Positions 7,854-17,792 of a stretch of DNA of 64,000 bases are shown in pieces. The notes under the pieces are model-generated. The model saw only the letters and a program-made list of their open reading frames with translations. It had not been told where the DNA came from and did not search any database. The position numbers and the translations under genes were made by a program. Each line of letters starts with the position of its first letter. The first letter of the stretch is position 1. The DNA comes from Shimia gijangensis (GTDB taxonomy: Bacteria > Pseudomonadota > Alphaproteobacteria > Rhodobacterales > Rhodobacteraceae): positions 1 through 64,000 of the forward strand of contig NZ_FQZQ01000003.1 in the NCBI RefSeq assembly GCF_900142085.1, in the 5' to 3' direction.

Positions 7854-8828
7854 ATGACCGCAAATTCTGCGAACACCCCTTCTGCAATTAAAAAAGCTGC
7901 TGAAGAAGCCAAGGCGCCCGCCACACCCAAAGCGACGACGCCTGCTCAGGCAACGGCGTCGAAAGCCAAGGTGACACCGTCTGCGGAGGAAGTGCGCCGC
8001 GCGTTTGAAAGTGGTGAGTACCCCTATGATACCAAACTGGGGCGCCGTCCATACGAGGCCCAAAAAGCCAAAATTCAGGCTGAATTGCTAAAGGTACAGC
8101 TTTGGGCGCAGGAAACCGGCCAAAAGTTCGTGATGATTTTTGAAGGGCGCGATGCTGCTGGTAAAGGGGGCACGATCAAACGTTTCACCGAACACCTCAA
8201 CCCTCGGGCTGCCCGCGTTGTGGCGCTGAACAAGCCGACGGATGAAGAACGCGGGCAATGGTATTTCCAACGCTATGTCGACCATCTGCCAACTGCTGGT
8301 GAAATCGTTCTGTATGACCGCTCTTGGTACAACCGTGCAGGTGTTGAGCGGGTCATGGGATTTTGTGAGCCGGGTGAATACCTGGAATTTATGCGTCAGA
8401 CACCTGATCTTGAGCAAATGTTGGTGCGTTCAGGCATTCGTCTCTACAAATACTGGTTCTCGGTCACCCAGGAAGAACAACGTCGCCGCTTTGAGAGCCG
8501 TGAAAACGATCCATTGAAACAGTGGAAGCTGTCACCGATCGACAAAGCGTCGCTCGGCAAATGGGATGATTACACCGAAGCCAAAGAAGCGATGTTCTTT
8601 TACACAGATACAGCTGATGCGCCTTGGACGGTGATCAAATCCAATGACAAAAAGCGCGCACGGCTGAACTGTATGCTGCATTTCCTGAATTCGCTGGATT
8701 ACCCCGGCAAGGACTTGAAGATCGCCCATGCACCGGACCCGTTGATTGTGTCAACGGCCAGCCATGTGATCCACCGCGCGGATCATATTCTGGGCACAGC
8801 TTTGCACCCGGATACACGCAAGAAATAA
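7854..8828 (+). CDS. ppk2: Polyphosphate kinase 2, class I
   Basis: PPK2 transfers phosphate between polyphosphate and nucleoside diphosphates. The 324-aa protein has one PPK2 domain with Walker A EGRDAAGKGGTIKR (about residues 97-110), a lid region with RGQWYFQRYVDHLP, and Walker B ILYDRSWYNRAGVERVMGFC-like sequence near 145-160. A single domain of this length fits class I (NDP-phosphorylating). The first roughly 40 residues are low-complexity Ala/Lys/Pro/Thr, longer than the enzyme core needs. The start ATG follows TTAGGAGAC. An FNR-type box precedes the gene. Confidence 0.93.
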   Translation: MTANSANTPSAIKKAAEEAKAPATPKATTPAQATASKAKVTPSAEEVRRAFESGEYPYDTKLGRRPYEAQKAKIQAELLKVQLWAQETGQKFVMIFEGRDAAGKGGTIKRFTEHLNPRAARVVALNKPTDEERGQWYFQRYVDHLPTAGEIVLYDRSWYNRAGVERVMGFCEPGEYLEFMRQTPDLEQMLVRSGIRLYKYWFSVTQEEQRRRFESRENDPLKQWKLSPIDKASLGKWDDYTEAKEAMFFYTDTADAPWTVIKSNDKKRARLNCMLHFLNSLDYPGKDLKIAHAPDPLIVSTASHVIHRADHILGTALHPDTRKK

Positions 8829-8847
8829 GAGCCGCGTCCGCGCTGGC

Positions 8848-9492
8848 CTACTCCAATGGCGCCAGTGCGACCTGAACCGGTAGCAGCTCTGAAAAGGCGG
8901 TCCTGATACATGCGGTCAGGCCGCCTTTTTCTATGGTGCGGTCCTCCAGATCGAACCACAAAGCCAATCCTTTGCGGCGCAACAGATCACCGCGAGGATG
9001 GGTCTTGTCATAAGGGGCGGGCACGCGTTTCAGTTCTGGAGGATCAAGACGTGTTCCTTTATCAGTCAGCGCTGAAATCATGTTCGCTATGGCCTGGCCA
9101 TCTGCACCCGCCACCGTGTCGCGCCATCTGATCAAGGCATTCTTGTCAAACCCGAAAACCCCGGCACCAACACTGACGTATCCCGGTGCGATCCCTAAAA
9201 ACCATCCAATGCCACCGGCAGTCCACAGCATATGCAGGTGGGTATGATAGGGCGTTTTGTCCTTAGAGAATCGCACATCTCGGTGCGGGCGAAACAGTTT
9301 GGTCGATACAGGCGCGCCAACCATCTTTTCCAGATCAGCCGAGATCACATCGAGCAGCGCAAGTGCAGGGTGCTTCAGCGCGATTTCATAGCGCTTTTTG
9401 TTGGTCAAAAACCAGTCGCGGTTGTTGTTCGCGCTTAGCTCCGTCAGGAATGCGCGCGCTTGCGGCACCAAATCTGCAAAATCATCGGACAT
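8848..9492 (-). CDS. DUF2461 domain-containing protein
   Basis: A 214-residue protein of the DUF2461/TIGR02453 family. Hallmarks: NNNRDWFLTNKKRYE near residue 22, RPHRDVRFSKDKTPYHTH near 68-85, and GAGVFGFDKNALIRWRD in the middle. The family is widespread in bacteria and fungi, but its molecular function is not established. The gene is convergent with ppk2 (19 bp gap) and divergent from the MATE gene. The ATG at 9492 follows AAGGGGGAGTAAC, a strong ribosome-binding site. Confidence 0.85.
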   Translation of the reverse strand: MSDDFADLVPQARAFLTELSANNNRDWFLTNKKRYEIALKHPALALLDVISADLEKMVGAPVSTKLFRPHRDVRFSKDKTPYHTHLHMLWTAGGIGWFLGIAPGYVSVGAGVFGFDKNALIRWRDTVAGADGQAIANMISALTDKGTRLDPPELKRVPAPYDKTHPRGDLLRRKGLALWFDLEDRTIEKGGLTACIRTAFSELLPVQVALAPLE

Positions 9493-9588
9493 GTTACTCC
9501 CCCTTGCTGAAACTCATTCTACCCGGCGCTGGTGTTCCTGCAAATTCCTTGTCTTGTCAGTTATCGAAATCACCCCTAAGCCTTGGGG

Positions 9589-10956
9589 ATGAAACCTGTC
9601 ACCTCATACCGTGATCATTTGCGCGCAATGCTGCTTTTGGGTCTGCCATTAATTGGCGGGCACGTGGCGCAGTTCGCCATTGGTTTGACCGACACCATCA
9701 TGCTGGGCTGGTATTCGGTTGAAGCACTGGCAGCAGTGGTGCTTGGCGGGACCTATTTCTTTGTGCTGTTCATTTTAGGCTCGGGCTTTGCCATCGCCGT
9801 GATGCCATTGGTGGCCGAAGCAGACGCCGAAGGTGATGAAACAGCGGTCCGACGTGTCACCCGCATGGGGATGTGGTTGTCTGTTGTGACCGCGATTGCG
9901 GCATTTCCTTTGTTTTGGTTTTCCGGAGCCATTTTGAATGGATTAGGGCAAAACCCCGAAATCACTGACGTCACGCAAGGCTATCTGCGCCTGGTTGGGC
10001 TGGGCCTGTTGCCGGCGCTTTTGGTGATGGTTCTGAAATCCTATCTTGCGTCTCTGGGACGCACACGCGTGGTATTCTGGGTGACGGTGCTGGCCGCGTT
10101 GGTCAATGCGGTGGCCAATTATGCGCTTATCTTTGGCCATTGGGGCGCGCCCGAGCTGGGTGTGATCGGCGCGGCGATCGCCTCCCTTCTGGTGCAGATT
10201 GTGTCTTTGATTGGGGTTGTGGCTTATGTGCTTGTGGTTCTGCCTCAGCACAAAATGTTCACCCGCGTCTGGCGCCCTGACTGGGAGGCCTTTGGCCATG
10301 TCTTTCGCCTCGGCGTGCCGATTGGGTTGACCAGCCTGGCCGAAACCGGACTGTTTGCCGCTTCAAGTATTATGATGGGTTGGCTTGGCACATTGCAATT
10401 GGCGGCTCACGGGATTGCGCTGCAACTGACCAGCCTGGCGTTCATGGCCCATCTTGGTTTGTCAAATGCAGCCACTGTGCGGGCTGGAAATGCCATCGGT
10501 CGCAAAGACCCCGAACATCTGGCGCGTGGGGCGAGAGTGGCCATTTTCCTGTCGCTGGCGGCATCTCTGATCACAGTGATTGCACTACTGGCCTTCCCGC
10601 GCCCTTTGTTAGAGCTGTTTTTGAACCCCAATGAACCCAACCGCGAGGCGATTTTAGGCATCGGTGTGTCATTGATCTTTGTCGCCGCCCTGTTTCAGTT
10701 TGTCGACGGGGCCCAGATCATGGCTTTGGGATTGTTGCGGGGCGTGAAAGACACCCGCGCGCCCATGCTGATCGGAGCGATAAGTTATTGGGGCATTGGC
10801 GTGCCCACCGGTTATGTCTTCGGATTCTGGGTCGGTTGGGATGGGGTTGGCATTTGGCTGGGTCTGGTCGTGGGGCTGACCGTTGCCGCCATTTTGCTAC
10901 TCTGGAGGTTCTGGGGGCCGATGCTCGCGTCTTTGCGCGTGAAATACTCGGCCTAG
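9589..10956 (+). CDS. MATE-family efflux transporter
   Basis: A 455-residue integral membrane protein with about 12 hydrophobic segments in two repeated halves, as expected for MATE cation-coupled drug/metabolite antiporters. The N-terminal LPLIGGHVAQFAIGLTDTIMLGWYS is the typical first MATE helix region, and GLTSLAETGLFAASSIMMG marks the start of the second half. The ATG at 9589 is preferred; a TTG six bases upstream is possible. No convincing Shine-Dalgarno precedes either. Substrate not predictable. Its stop overlaps the stop of the convergent gene. Confidence 0.9.
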   Translation: MKPVTSYRDHLRAMLLLGLPLIGGHVAQFAIGLTDTIMLGWYSVEALAAVVLGGTYFFVLFILGSGFAIAVMPLVAEADAEGDETAVRRVTRMGMWLSVVTAIAAFPLFWFSGAILNGLGQNPEITDVTQGYLRLVGLGLLPALLVMVLKSYLASLGRTRVVFWVTVLAALVNAVANYALIFGHWGAPELGVIGAAIASLLVQIVSLIGVVAYVLVVLPQHKMFTRVWRPDWEAFGHVFRLGVPIGLTSLAETGLFAASSIMMGWLGTLQLAAHGIALQLTSLAFMAHLGLSNAATVRAGNAIGRKDPEHLARGARVAIFLSLAASLITVIALLAFPRPLLELFLNPNEPNREAILGIGVSLIFVAALFQFVDGAQIMALGLLRGVKDTRAPMLIGAISYWGIGVPTGYVFGFWVGWDGVGIWLGLVVGLTVAAILLLWRFWGPMLASLRVKYSA

Positions 10957-11360
10957 TCTTTGCCCTTCATCAACCGATCCGCTTTTTTGCGGACCAGAAC
11001 GGATCGCAAATCATGCATTGCCAGCAAGAGGGCATCCGTCACGTCCTCAAGTTGTTCGGCACTGGCCCGCGATTGCGCCCACTGACTGGTCAGGTTGAGG
11101 TAGTCCACAGCACGGTGAATATCATCGATGTCACGGTGGGCCAGAATATCCTGACGTTCAACCATCCATTTGCGGATTGCGCCCAAATCAACGTCAGACA
11201 AGACCCGGTCGCCGTGTGGCTTAATTTCGCCGTTGCGAATGTTCACAACGGCGATCTGATCCATGTCGATCCGGCGCTGGCGGTTCTGCGTGTCGACGCG
11301 AAATACAATCGCGCCGTTTTCCCGCACCCGGAAAAAATAGTCTGGTAGCTCAGCCAACAT
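10953..11360 (-). CDS. Conserved hypothetical protein
   Basis: A 135-residue soluble protein without a signal peptide or membrane segment. Its N-terminus is beta-strand-like (DYFFRVRENGAIVFRVDTQNRQRRIDMDQIAVVNIRNGEIKPHG) and the C-terminal half is helical and charged. I do not recognise a named family. It is 9 bp downstream of the aspartate aminotransferase gene on the same strand, so the two are probably co-transcribed. A GGGGG-containing ribosome-binding site precedes the ATG. Its stop overlaps that of the convergent MATE gene by 2 bp. Confidence 0.6.
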   Translation of the reverse strand: MLAELPDYFFRVRENGAIVFRVDTQNRQRRIDMDQIAVVNIRNGEIKPHGDRVLSDVDLGAIRKWMVERQDILAHRDIDDIHRAVDYLNLTSQWAQSRASAEQLEDVTDALLLAMHDLRSVLVRKKADRLMKGKD

Positions 11361-11369
11361 CGCGCCCCC

Positions 11370-12590
<1,221 letters not shown>

Positions 12591-12656
12591 TCAATGCAGT
12601 CCTGTCTTAGGGTGCGCACCGCGCCCGATCAAGCGCGAAGCTCAGGAGGGCTCAAA

Positions 12657-13085
12657 ATGGCTGATGATTTCACCGACGAAACCTATGATGACTATTGGTA
12701 CGGCGATGATGTGGCTACATTTGGAGACCGGTTGGCTGCTGCACGCGAATATGCGGGCCTGTCTCAGGAAGAGTTTTCGCGCCGTTTGGGCGTAAAGATC
12801 TCAACCGCACGTGGTTGGGAAGATGACCTGAACGAGCCACGCGCCAACAAACTGCAGATGATGGCGGGTTTACTCAATGTTTCGGTTGTCTGGTTGCTGA
12901 TGGGGGAAGGCGAAGGCGTCGTCTCGGCCCCCGCAGAAGATGAAGGGGTAACGGCTCCCAACCTCTCCGGCCTTTTGGTGGAAATTCGTGATATTCGCGC
13001 GCAAATGAAAAACAACCTGGATCATCTTGCGCGGCTGGAAAAGAAACTGCGTCTGGCAGTGAAAGAGACAATGCAAAATGACTGA
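12657..13085 (+). CDS. XRE-family helix-turn-helix regulator
   Basis: A 142-residue DNA-binding protein. An acidic N-terminus is followed by a Cro/C1-type helix-turn-helix (about residues 22-75: FGDRLAAAREYAGLSQEEF, LGVKISTARGWE, NKLQMMAGLLNVSVVWLLMG) and a C-terminal coiled-coil-like helix that probably dimerises. The start ATG at 12657 has a perfect AGGAGG site; upstream in-frame codons lack one. It overlaps sdhE by 8 bp, so the two are translationally coupled. Target genes unknown. Confidence 0.82.
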   Translation: MADDFTDETYDDYWYGDDVATFGDRLAAAREYAGLSQEEFSRRLGVKISTARGWEDDLNEPRANKLQMMAGLLNVSVVWLLMGEGEGVVSAPAEDEGVTAPNLSGLLVEIRDIRAQMKNNLDHLARLEKKLRLAVKETMQND

Positions 13086-13383
13086 GACACATGAAAACCG
13101 CCTGAAACGGATGAAAATGCGGTCCATGCGCCGTGGTATCAAGGAAATGGACCTCATCCTTGTGCGCTATGCAGACGACAATCTGGCGTCAATGGATGCG
13201 GACGAACTTGATCTCTATGACGCGCTTTTGCACGAAAACGATCAGGATCTTTATCAGTGGGTCACCGGGCAAATGCCCGCACCTGACCGTTTCTCGGGGC
13301 TGATTAAGGATATCTCTCAAGCGATCAGCGGTACCTGTACCGGTCAGCCCAAAGGCGCCAAGCACATGTTTGTACAGGCCTGA
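13078..13383 (+). CDS. sdhE: Succinate dehydrogenase assembly factor SdhE
   Basis: A 101-residue member of the SdhE/Sdh5 family, which promotes covalent attachment of FAD to the SdhA flavoprotein subunit. The signature RSMRRGIKEMDLIL (about residues 13-26) includes the RGxxE motif needed for flavinylation, followed by the compact helical core DELDLYDALLHENDQDLYQWVTG. The C-terminal 20 residues extend beyond the usual family length. It starts inside the end of the XRE regulator gene. The sdh operon itself is not in the window. Confidence 0.88.
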   Translation: MTETHENRLKRMKMRSMRRGIKEMDLILVRYADDNLASMDADELDLYDALLHENDQDLYQWVTGQMPAPDRFSGLIKDISQAISGTCTGQPKGAKHMFVQA

Positions 13384-13520
13384 GACCGGCATTCATCGGC
13401 TTCGAAATCGCTGCGAAATGCTCAAATAGATAAATTCTTAGAGAAACCTGTTCGATTTAACACAATGTTCGCCTTTTGCCCCCAGTTTCCGATGTAAGCA
13501 AAGAACGTCGGAGATAATTC

Positions 13521-14018
13521 ATGAGTATTCACGCCCCCCTCGGGACCAATGCAGACACCGGTTTCATCACTTCTTATCTGGATTCACTGGCGCTGGTTGA
13601 GCGATTGCACCGCCTTCTTCTGGACGTCATCAAGGATGAATTTGAACGGGTTGGCGTTCTTGAAATCAACGCTGTTCAGGCGTTGTTGTTGTTCAATATC
13701 GGGGACAACGAAGTCACCGCCGGTGAGTTAAAATCGCGCGGTTACTATCAGGGTTCTAACGTTAGCTATAATCTCAAGAAATTGGTTGAAATGGGCTTTA
13801 TGCACCATCAACGCTGCGAGATTGATCGCCGGTCAGTGCGGGTGCGATTGACCCAGCAGGGCCGCGAAATACGAGACGTGGTTTCAACCCTGTTTGAGCG
13901 TCACGCGCAAGGTCTGCAATCCAAAGGCGTTCTGGGACCGGATGGCATTGAAGGCATCACTTTTGCCTTGCGCCGTGTTGAGCGTTATTGGAGCGATCAG
14001 ATCCGCTATATTTACTGA
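13521..14018 (+). CDS. ldtR: LdtR-like winged-helix transcriptional regulator
   Basis: A 165-residue MarR-fold regulator. The wing-helix region contains EINAVQALLLFNIGDNEVTAGELKS, then GYYQGSNVSYNLKKLVEMG and the beta-wing RCEIDRRSVRVRLTQQGREI. This matches LdtR-type proteins of alphaproteobacteria, which control an L,D-transpeptidase and stress tolerance. It is monocistronic, with CGGAGATAATTC before the ATG and a long stem-loop 84 bp after the stop. Family call is good; the LdtR name is a likely rather than certain assignment. Confidence 0.7.
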   Translation: MSIHAPLGTNADTGFITSYLDSLALVERLHRLLLDVIKDEFERVGVLEINAVQALLLFNIGDNEVTAGELKSRGYYQGSNVSYNLKKLVEMGFMHHQRCEIDRRSVRVRLTQQGREIRDVVSTLFERHAQGLQSKGVLGPDGIEGITFALRRVERYWSDQIRYIY

Positions 14019-14101
14019 TTTGCGCACCAGACCCGTGGTTAATGCGCAAAGTCATGTTTGATGAGTGCGGGTCACCAGCGAAATCCTAAGAAACCAGCCA
14101 C

Positions 14102-14144
14102 TCATTGAACCCGCAAACCTCCGTTTGGCTTGCGGGCTCAATGA
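14102..14144. terminator. Long hairpin between convergent genes
   Basis: Fifteen-base arms (14102-14116 and 14130-14144) pair with one mismatch around a 13-nt loop. It sits between the convergent ldtR-like and DUF1194 genes. There is no U tract, so it may be a bidirectional terminator or an mRNA-stabilising hairpin. Confidence 0.55.
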
Positions 14145-14182
14145 CCCATGTCGGAAAGCCCGAAGTCTGGCTGACAAATTCG

Positions 14183-14884
14183 TTAACTCGAAGATAGGGC
14201 CAAACCCTGCAATTCACGCAACAGTTTACGGGTCATCGCCCGTTCGTAATCTGTAAACCCCAGCGAAGTTTCAACAAACGCTCCGGGCCCGCGAATAACA
14301 TTGGCTTCAAAATATGCGGACAACTCCTGAAGCGAAGGGTCGAACCCGGCCCGATTTTCACCGATGGTCAGGCCGTTGATGGTGATCCAATTGGGGGAGA
14401 CGATGTTTTGCGGGCGTGGGCCTGTGTTGGACGTTCCATCCCCGGAAATATCCAAAGTGCGTTTTGGACAGTCCGTTTGCTCCGCCAATAGGGCCGTGCC
14501 AAATTCAATCGCCGCGCCCAATGCGGTCGAAGGCCCTGCAGCTCTGCGCGTTGTGGACTGCAGCCGGCTGGTGAGAGCATTCAATGCGGCCTCATCGGTG
14601 ATTGCGGTCCAATCGACCAGAATGCGCCGGTTGAAATTGCGCGAACCACTCCATTCGTAGACGGCCACCCGCACCGGAAAACCGGCATCTGAAAGCAGGG
14701 TTTCACGTACCTCTTTGGATTGAAACGCAGCGGCAAGCCCGTCCAGTTGCAGGCGGTATTCTCGCGTGTCGACCGATCCCGAGACATCCAGTCCCAACGC
14801 CAACGCCTGGCGACATTGCGCCATGACCCCACCCGCAGGCAGGGCCAGTGCTGATATCAGAGCAATGCAGGTGAGTTTTACCAA
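14183..14884 (-). CDS. DUF1194 von Willebrand factor A-like exported protein
   Basis: DUF1194 protein, 233 aa from the chosen start, with a vWA fold. The MIDAS metal-binding motif DVSGSVD follows a signal peptide (LISALALPAGGVMA), and GDGTSN later in the chain supplies a further MIDAS-like element. It is probably periplasmic and binds a partner protein through a divalent ion. I chose the TTG at 14884 because GGAGAG lies 9 nt upstream and it overlaps the gloA stop; an ATG at 14911 would add nine residues and lacks a good ribosome-binding site. Ligand unknown. Confidence 0.8.
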   Translation of the reverse strand: MVKLTCIALISALALPAGGVMAQCRQALALGLDVSGSVDTREYRLQLDGLAAAFQSKEVRETLLSDAGFPVRVAVYEWSGSRNFNRRILVDWTAITDEAALNALTSRLQSTTRRAAGPSTALGAAIEFGTALLAEQTDCPKRTLDISGDGTSNTGPRPQNIVSPNWITINGLTIGENRAGFDPSLQELSAYFEANVIRGPGAFVETSLGFTDYERAMTRKLLRELQGLALSSS

Positions 14885-15306
14885 TGACCAGTGCTCTCCA
14901 TGCTGGCCCATGGCTCTGCTGACGCAAGTGCGTCCCCCTGTTGCAACAACTCAATCGAGATATTGTCCGGCGAGCGTACAAACGCCATACGCCCGTCACG
15001 CGGTGGGCGGTTGATGGTAACGCCATTGTCCATAAGGTGCTGACACATCTCATATATATTGCCCACCTCATAGGCGAGATGTCCGAAATGACGAGAATCG
15101 CTGGGCAGTCCGTCATCGCCATCCCAGTTGTAGGTCAACTCTAACGGCGTCTCTTCATTGCCTTCCGAGGCCAGATAAATCAGCGAGAACCGCCCGGCTT
15201 CGCTGTCATACCGACGGATTTCTTTTAGTCCCAGAAGCCCGTAAAACGCCATCGAAGCCTCTAGATCGGTCACTCGGACCATGGTGTGCAGGTATTTCAA
15301 ATGCAT
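14878..15306 (-). CDS. gloA: Lactoylglutathione lyase (glyoxalase I)
   Basis: Glyoxalase I converts the methylglyoxal-glutathione hemithioacetal to S-lactoylglutathione. The 142-aa VOC-fold protein shows the family signatures [18 protein letters not shown] near the start, LELTYNWDG (metal-ligand Glu), FGHLAYEV (metal-ligand His) and a late ELLQ glutamate. The ATG at 15306 follows GGGGAAACC and removes 15 unneeded residues of the longer frame. It overlaps the downstream DUF1194 gene by a few bases, so they are coupled. Confidence 0.9.
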   Translation of the reverse strand: MHLKYLHTMVRVTDLEASMAFYGLLGLKEIRRYDSEAGRFSLIYLASEGNEETPLELTYNWDGDDGLPSDSRHFGHLAYEVGNIYEMCQHLMDNGVTINRPPRDGRMAFVRSPDNISIELLQQGDALASAEPWASMESTGHW

Positions 15307-15441
15307 TTGGTTTCCCCTTCGCAATGCTTTGGCACGATCAAACCACTGCAAGTTGCGGGTTTCCAGCCCAAACCGTCTTGGCGCTGCTGTACGAAGTCTT
15401 TAAGAGTGTCGGTAATACCATTCCTTTGGGGGGAGAGGCAC

Positions 15442-16272
15442 GTGAAGCAGTATCACGATCAGTTGCGCACCATTCTGGAGCAGGGCGAAGAATCAAGCGA
15501 TCGCACCGGCACTGGCACGATTTCGCATTTCGGCATGCAGGCGCGCTATCCGTTGGCGGATGGCTTTCCATTGGTGACGACGAAAAAGCTGCATCTGCGG
15601 TCGATCATCCATGAACTGCTTTGGTTTTTGTCGGGCGACACCAACATCGCCTATCTCAAGGAAAACGGCGTATCGATCTGGGACGAATGGGCGGATGAAA
15701 ACGGAGATCTGGGCCCGGTCTATGGTCGCCAATGGCGGCATTTCCCAAAATTGCTGAGCGCCGGAAATGAAAGTGGGCGCCCGTTGTTTCACGCCGGAGA
15801 AGTGGATCAGATCGTTGACTTGCTGGAAGCGATCAAGACCTCACCAGACAGCCGCCGTCTGATTGTGTCGGCCTGGAATCCAGCCGATGTGCCAGATATG
15901 GCGCTGCCGCCCTGCCACACCTTATGGCAAGTGCGGATCATCGGTCGAAAGCTGCATTTGCAGCTTTATCAGCGGTCTGCAGACATGTTCCTTGGGGTTC
16001 CCTTCAACATTGCCTCATATGCATTGCTTTTGAAAATGCTGGCGCATGTCACCGGCTATGAAGAAGGCGATTTCGTGCATGCCATCGGCGACGCCCATAT
16101 CTACTCAAACCATATGGATCAGGTCCAAACCCAGCTGGCACGCACACCGAAACCCTTGCCGCAAATTCGGATTAAACGGCAGGTATCGTCGTTGTTTGAT
16201 TTCAAGTACGAGGATTTCGAAGTGCTGGATTATGATCCGGACCCGTCGATTTCTGCACCTGTGGCGGTGTAA
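15442..16272 (+). CDS. thyA: Thymidylate synthase
   Basis: ThyA methylates dUMP to dTMP using methylene-tetrahydrofolate. The 276-aa protein matches E. coli ThyA along its length: DRTGTGT near residue 20, [18 protein letters not shown] near 52, the catalytic Cys158 in [10 protein letters not shown], and [11 protein letters not shown]-type sequence further on. A short insertion of about 12 residues near 103-115 accounts for the extra length. The GTG start at 15442 has GGGGAGAGG just upstream. Two bases separate it from folA, which regenerates the dihydrofolate made by ThyA. Confidence 0.96.
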   Translation: MKQYHDQLRTILEQGEESSDRTGTGTISHFGMQARYPLADGFPLVTTKKLHLRSIIHELLWFLSGDTNIAYLKENGVSIWDEWADENGDLGPVYGRQWRHFPKLLSAGNESGRPLFHAGEVDQIVDLLEAIKTSPDSRRLIVSAWNPADVPDMALPPCHTLWQVRIIGRKLHLQLYQRSADMFLGVPFNIASYALLLKMLAHVTGYEEGDFVHAIGDAHIYSNHMDQVQTQLARTPKPLPQIRIKRQVSSLFDFKYEDFEVLDYDPDPSISAPVAV

Positions 16273-16274
16273 CC

Positions 16275-16751
16275 ATGATAACTCTGATCGTCGCTCGTGA
16301 CCGCAATGGCGCCATCGGCAAAGGCAATACGATCCCTTGGCATGCGCCCGAGGATTTGAAGTTCTTTCAACGTGAAACCAGTGGGGCGGCCATCATCATG
16401 GGGCGCAACACATGGGACAGTTTGCCATTTAAGCCCCTGAAAGGGCGCCTGAATTTGGTTGTGTCTTCGAACGCAGATGTTGCAGAACACGTCTATGGAA
16501 GTCTTGAGGCTGCCATTGACGCGGCCCATGCCGCCGGCCACCGGCGCGTTTATGGGATTGGTGGCTTTCGCATCTACAAAGACCTGCTGCCTCTGGCAGA
16601 TCGTCTTCTGGTGACCGAAGTTAACCTGAACGTGCCCGATGCCGACACGTTCTTTCCAGCATTTGACGATGACGAGTGGAAGCTGATCGGCAAAACCACG
16701 CTGCGCGAAGTAGACCCGCGATGCGTGGTGCATGAATACTTTCGACGTTAG
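16275..16751 (+). CDS. folA: Dihydrofolate reductase
   Basis: DHFR reduces dihydrofolate to tetrahydrofolate with NADPH; 158 aa, the normal size. The N-terminal motif contains Trp22 and the catalytic Asp27 (PWHAPEDLKFF) in the same positions as in E. coli, and the NADPH-binding segments IIMGRNTWDSLP and RVYGIGGFRIY are clear. It lies 2 bp after thyA and is surely co-transcribed, forming the usual thymidylate-cycle pair. No acquired-resistance features are seen. Confidence 0.95.
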   Translation: MITLIVARDRNGAIGKGNTIPWHAPEDLKFFQRETSGAAIIMGRNTWDSLPFKPLKGRLNLVVSSNADVAEHVYGSLEAAIDAAHAAGHRRVYGIGGFRIYKDLLPLADRLLVTEVNLNVPDADTFFPAFDDDEWKLIGKTTLREVDPRCVVHEYFRR

Positions 16752-17053
16752 TCAACAAGTTCCAATCCAGTCGGCACGCCCTTCACTTTGCATTATAGAG
16801 ATTAGGTTGAACGCAGACCCTGACCTCACCTGCAAACGCATCAGTTTCAAAATCAGCACAATTGCTTTGTGCGATTTAGGTTTGATCCAATAAGCGCCGC
16901 TGGCCCCCACCAGGCGCGCGTTGTCGCGATTTAAGACCAGTCTCGTTTTGTTCACGAAAAAGAAACAATGCATTTCTGGTATGGAAATTGACACCGCCCC
17001 GCGAGACCTCCTATTTTCAGGAAGTTATTTAATTTTAAACTGGGAGGGGCCCC
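16752..17053. other. Non-coding stretch upstream of a small secreted-protein gene
   Basis: About 300 bp without a supported gene. The end is AT-rich (GTTATTTAATTTTAAAC near 17024-17041) and carries GGGAGGGG just before the ATG at 17054, so it contains that gene's promoter and leader. An 80-codon minus-strand frame here has no family features. No folA terminator with a T run was found. Confidence 0.5.
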
Positions 17054-17335
17054 ATGAAGACGTTAATTTCCATCGTTGCATTTTCCGCCTTGCTGGCGGC
17101 ACCGGCTACGGCACAAACCTGGAGCAGCAATGCTCCGAAAATCGGCCCAGTGAACCAGCCCGAAGGGCTGTTGATCCAAGCCTATCCAACTTCGTCAAAC
17201 CATTGCCAGGCAGGGTATCAGCCCGTTGTCGTCGGGGGCGTAATTTGTTGTGGTAAACCCAATTCTGCTGCACCGGCTCCGACGCAGGTCTCATACACCG
17301 CAAGCTGCCCTGCGGGGACCAAAGGCTGTAGCTAA
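17054..17335 (+). CDS. Small secreted cysteine-containing protein
   Basis: A 93-residue exported protein. A signal peptide ends at ATAQ (about residue 21). The mature part has five cysteines (HCQAGY, VICCGK, ASCPAGTKGCS) and Ala/Pro spacers, suggesting a small disulfide-bonded periplasmic or surface protein. It is monocistronic with a strong ribosome-binding site (GGGAGGGG) and a GC-rich hairpin just after the stop. I do not recognise a named family. Confidence 0.6.
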   Translation: MKTLISIVAFSALLAAPATAQTWSSNAPKIGPVNQPEGLLIQAYPTSSNHCQAGYQPVVVGGVICCGKPNSAAPAPTQVSYTASCPAGTKGCS

Positions 17336-17345
17336 GAGGATTTAT

Positions 17346-17363
17346 GGGGCGCGAAGGCGCCCC
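17346..17363. terminator. GC-rich hairpin between convergent genes
   Basis: GGGGCGC and GCGCCCC arms flank GAAG, between the secreted-protein gene and the convergent cspA gene. No long T tract follows, so it is a probable weak or bidirectional terminator. Confidence 0.5.
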
Positions 17364-17371
17364 ATCGGGTC

Positions 17372-17578
17372 TTACAAAGCTTTCAGATCGCCAGCCATCT
17401 GGCGTCCGTCTCTTCCTTCGACCAATTCAAACTGGACTTTTTGATCATCGGCCAGACCTGTCATACCAGCAGCTTCTACCGCTGAAATATGTACAAAAAC
17501 ATCGTTGCCGCCGTCATCCGGGGCAATAAAGCCAAAGCCTTTGGTTGAGTTGAACCATTTGACGGTACCGTTTGGCAT
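17372..17578 (-). CDS. cspA: Cold-shock protein, CspA family
   Basis: A 68-residue single cold-shock domain that binds single-stranded RNA/DNA and melts RNA secondary structure. RNP1 is KGFGFIAP (residues 13-20) and RNP2 is VFVHIS (27-32); the N-terminal [10 protein letters not shown] is typical. The ATG at 17578 follows AAAAGGAGAAGCTGT, so the 14 extra residues of the longer frame are untranslated leader. The roughly 200-bp divergent spacer to the ArsC-like gene probably carries a leader, but I see no defined cold-shock element. Confidence 0.94.
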   Translation of the reverse strand: MPNGTVKWFNSTKGFGFIAPDDGGNDVFVHISAVEAAGMTGLADDQKVQFELVEGRDGRQMAGDLKAL

Positions 17579-17792
17579 ACAGCTTCTCCTTTTAATGTCT
17601 CTCTTTTCCACCGCCCACAAAGAGACGGTGGATCACATTCCAGTCGCCAATATCAGCGGGTAAGCCCCAAGAAATGGCGTTGACACCAAAATGTTGATCG
17701 AAGGATTGCACGGCATATGTAAAAAGCAAGCAAAACCCGAAGGTCTGAGTGATCTGCGAAAAATTGTGATGTAGTTGAAACTGGAAAAAAAT

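Noticed and set aside
16752-16994. 80-codon minus-strand frame in an otherwise empty stretch
   Set aside because: No ribosome-binding site or domain pattern; the stretch is explained as promoter and leader of the gene at 17054.
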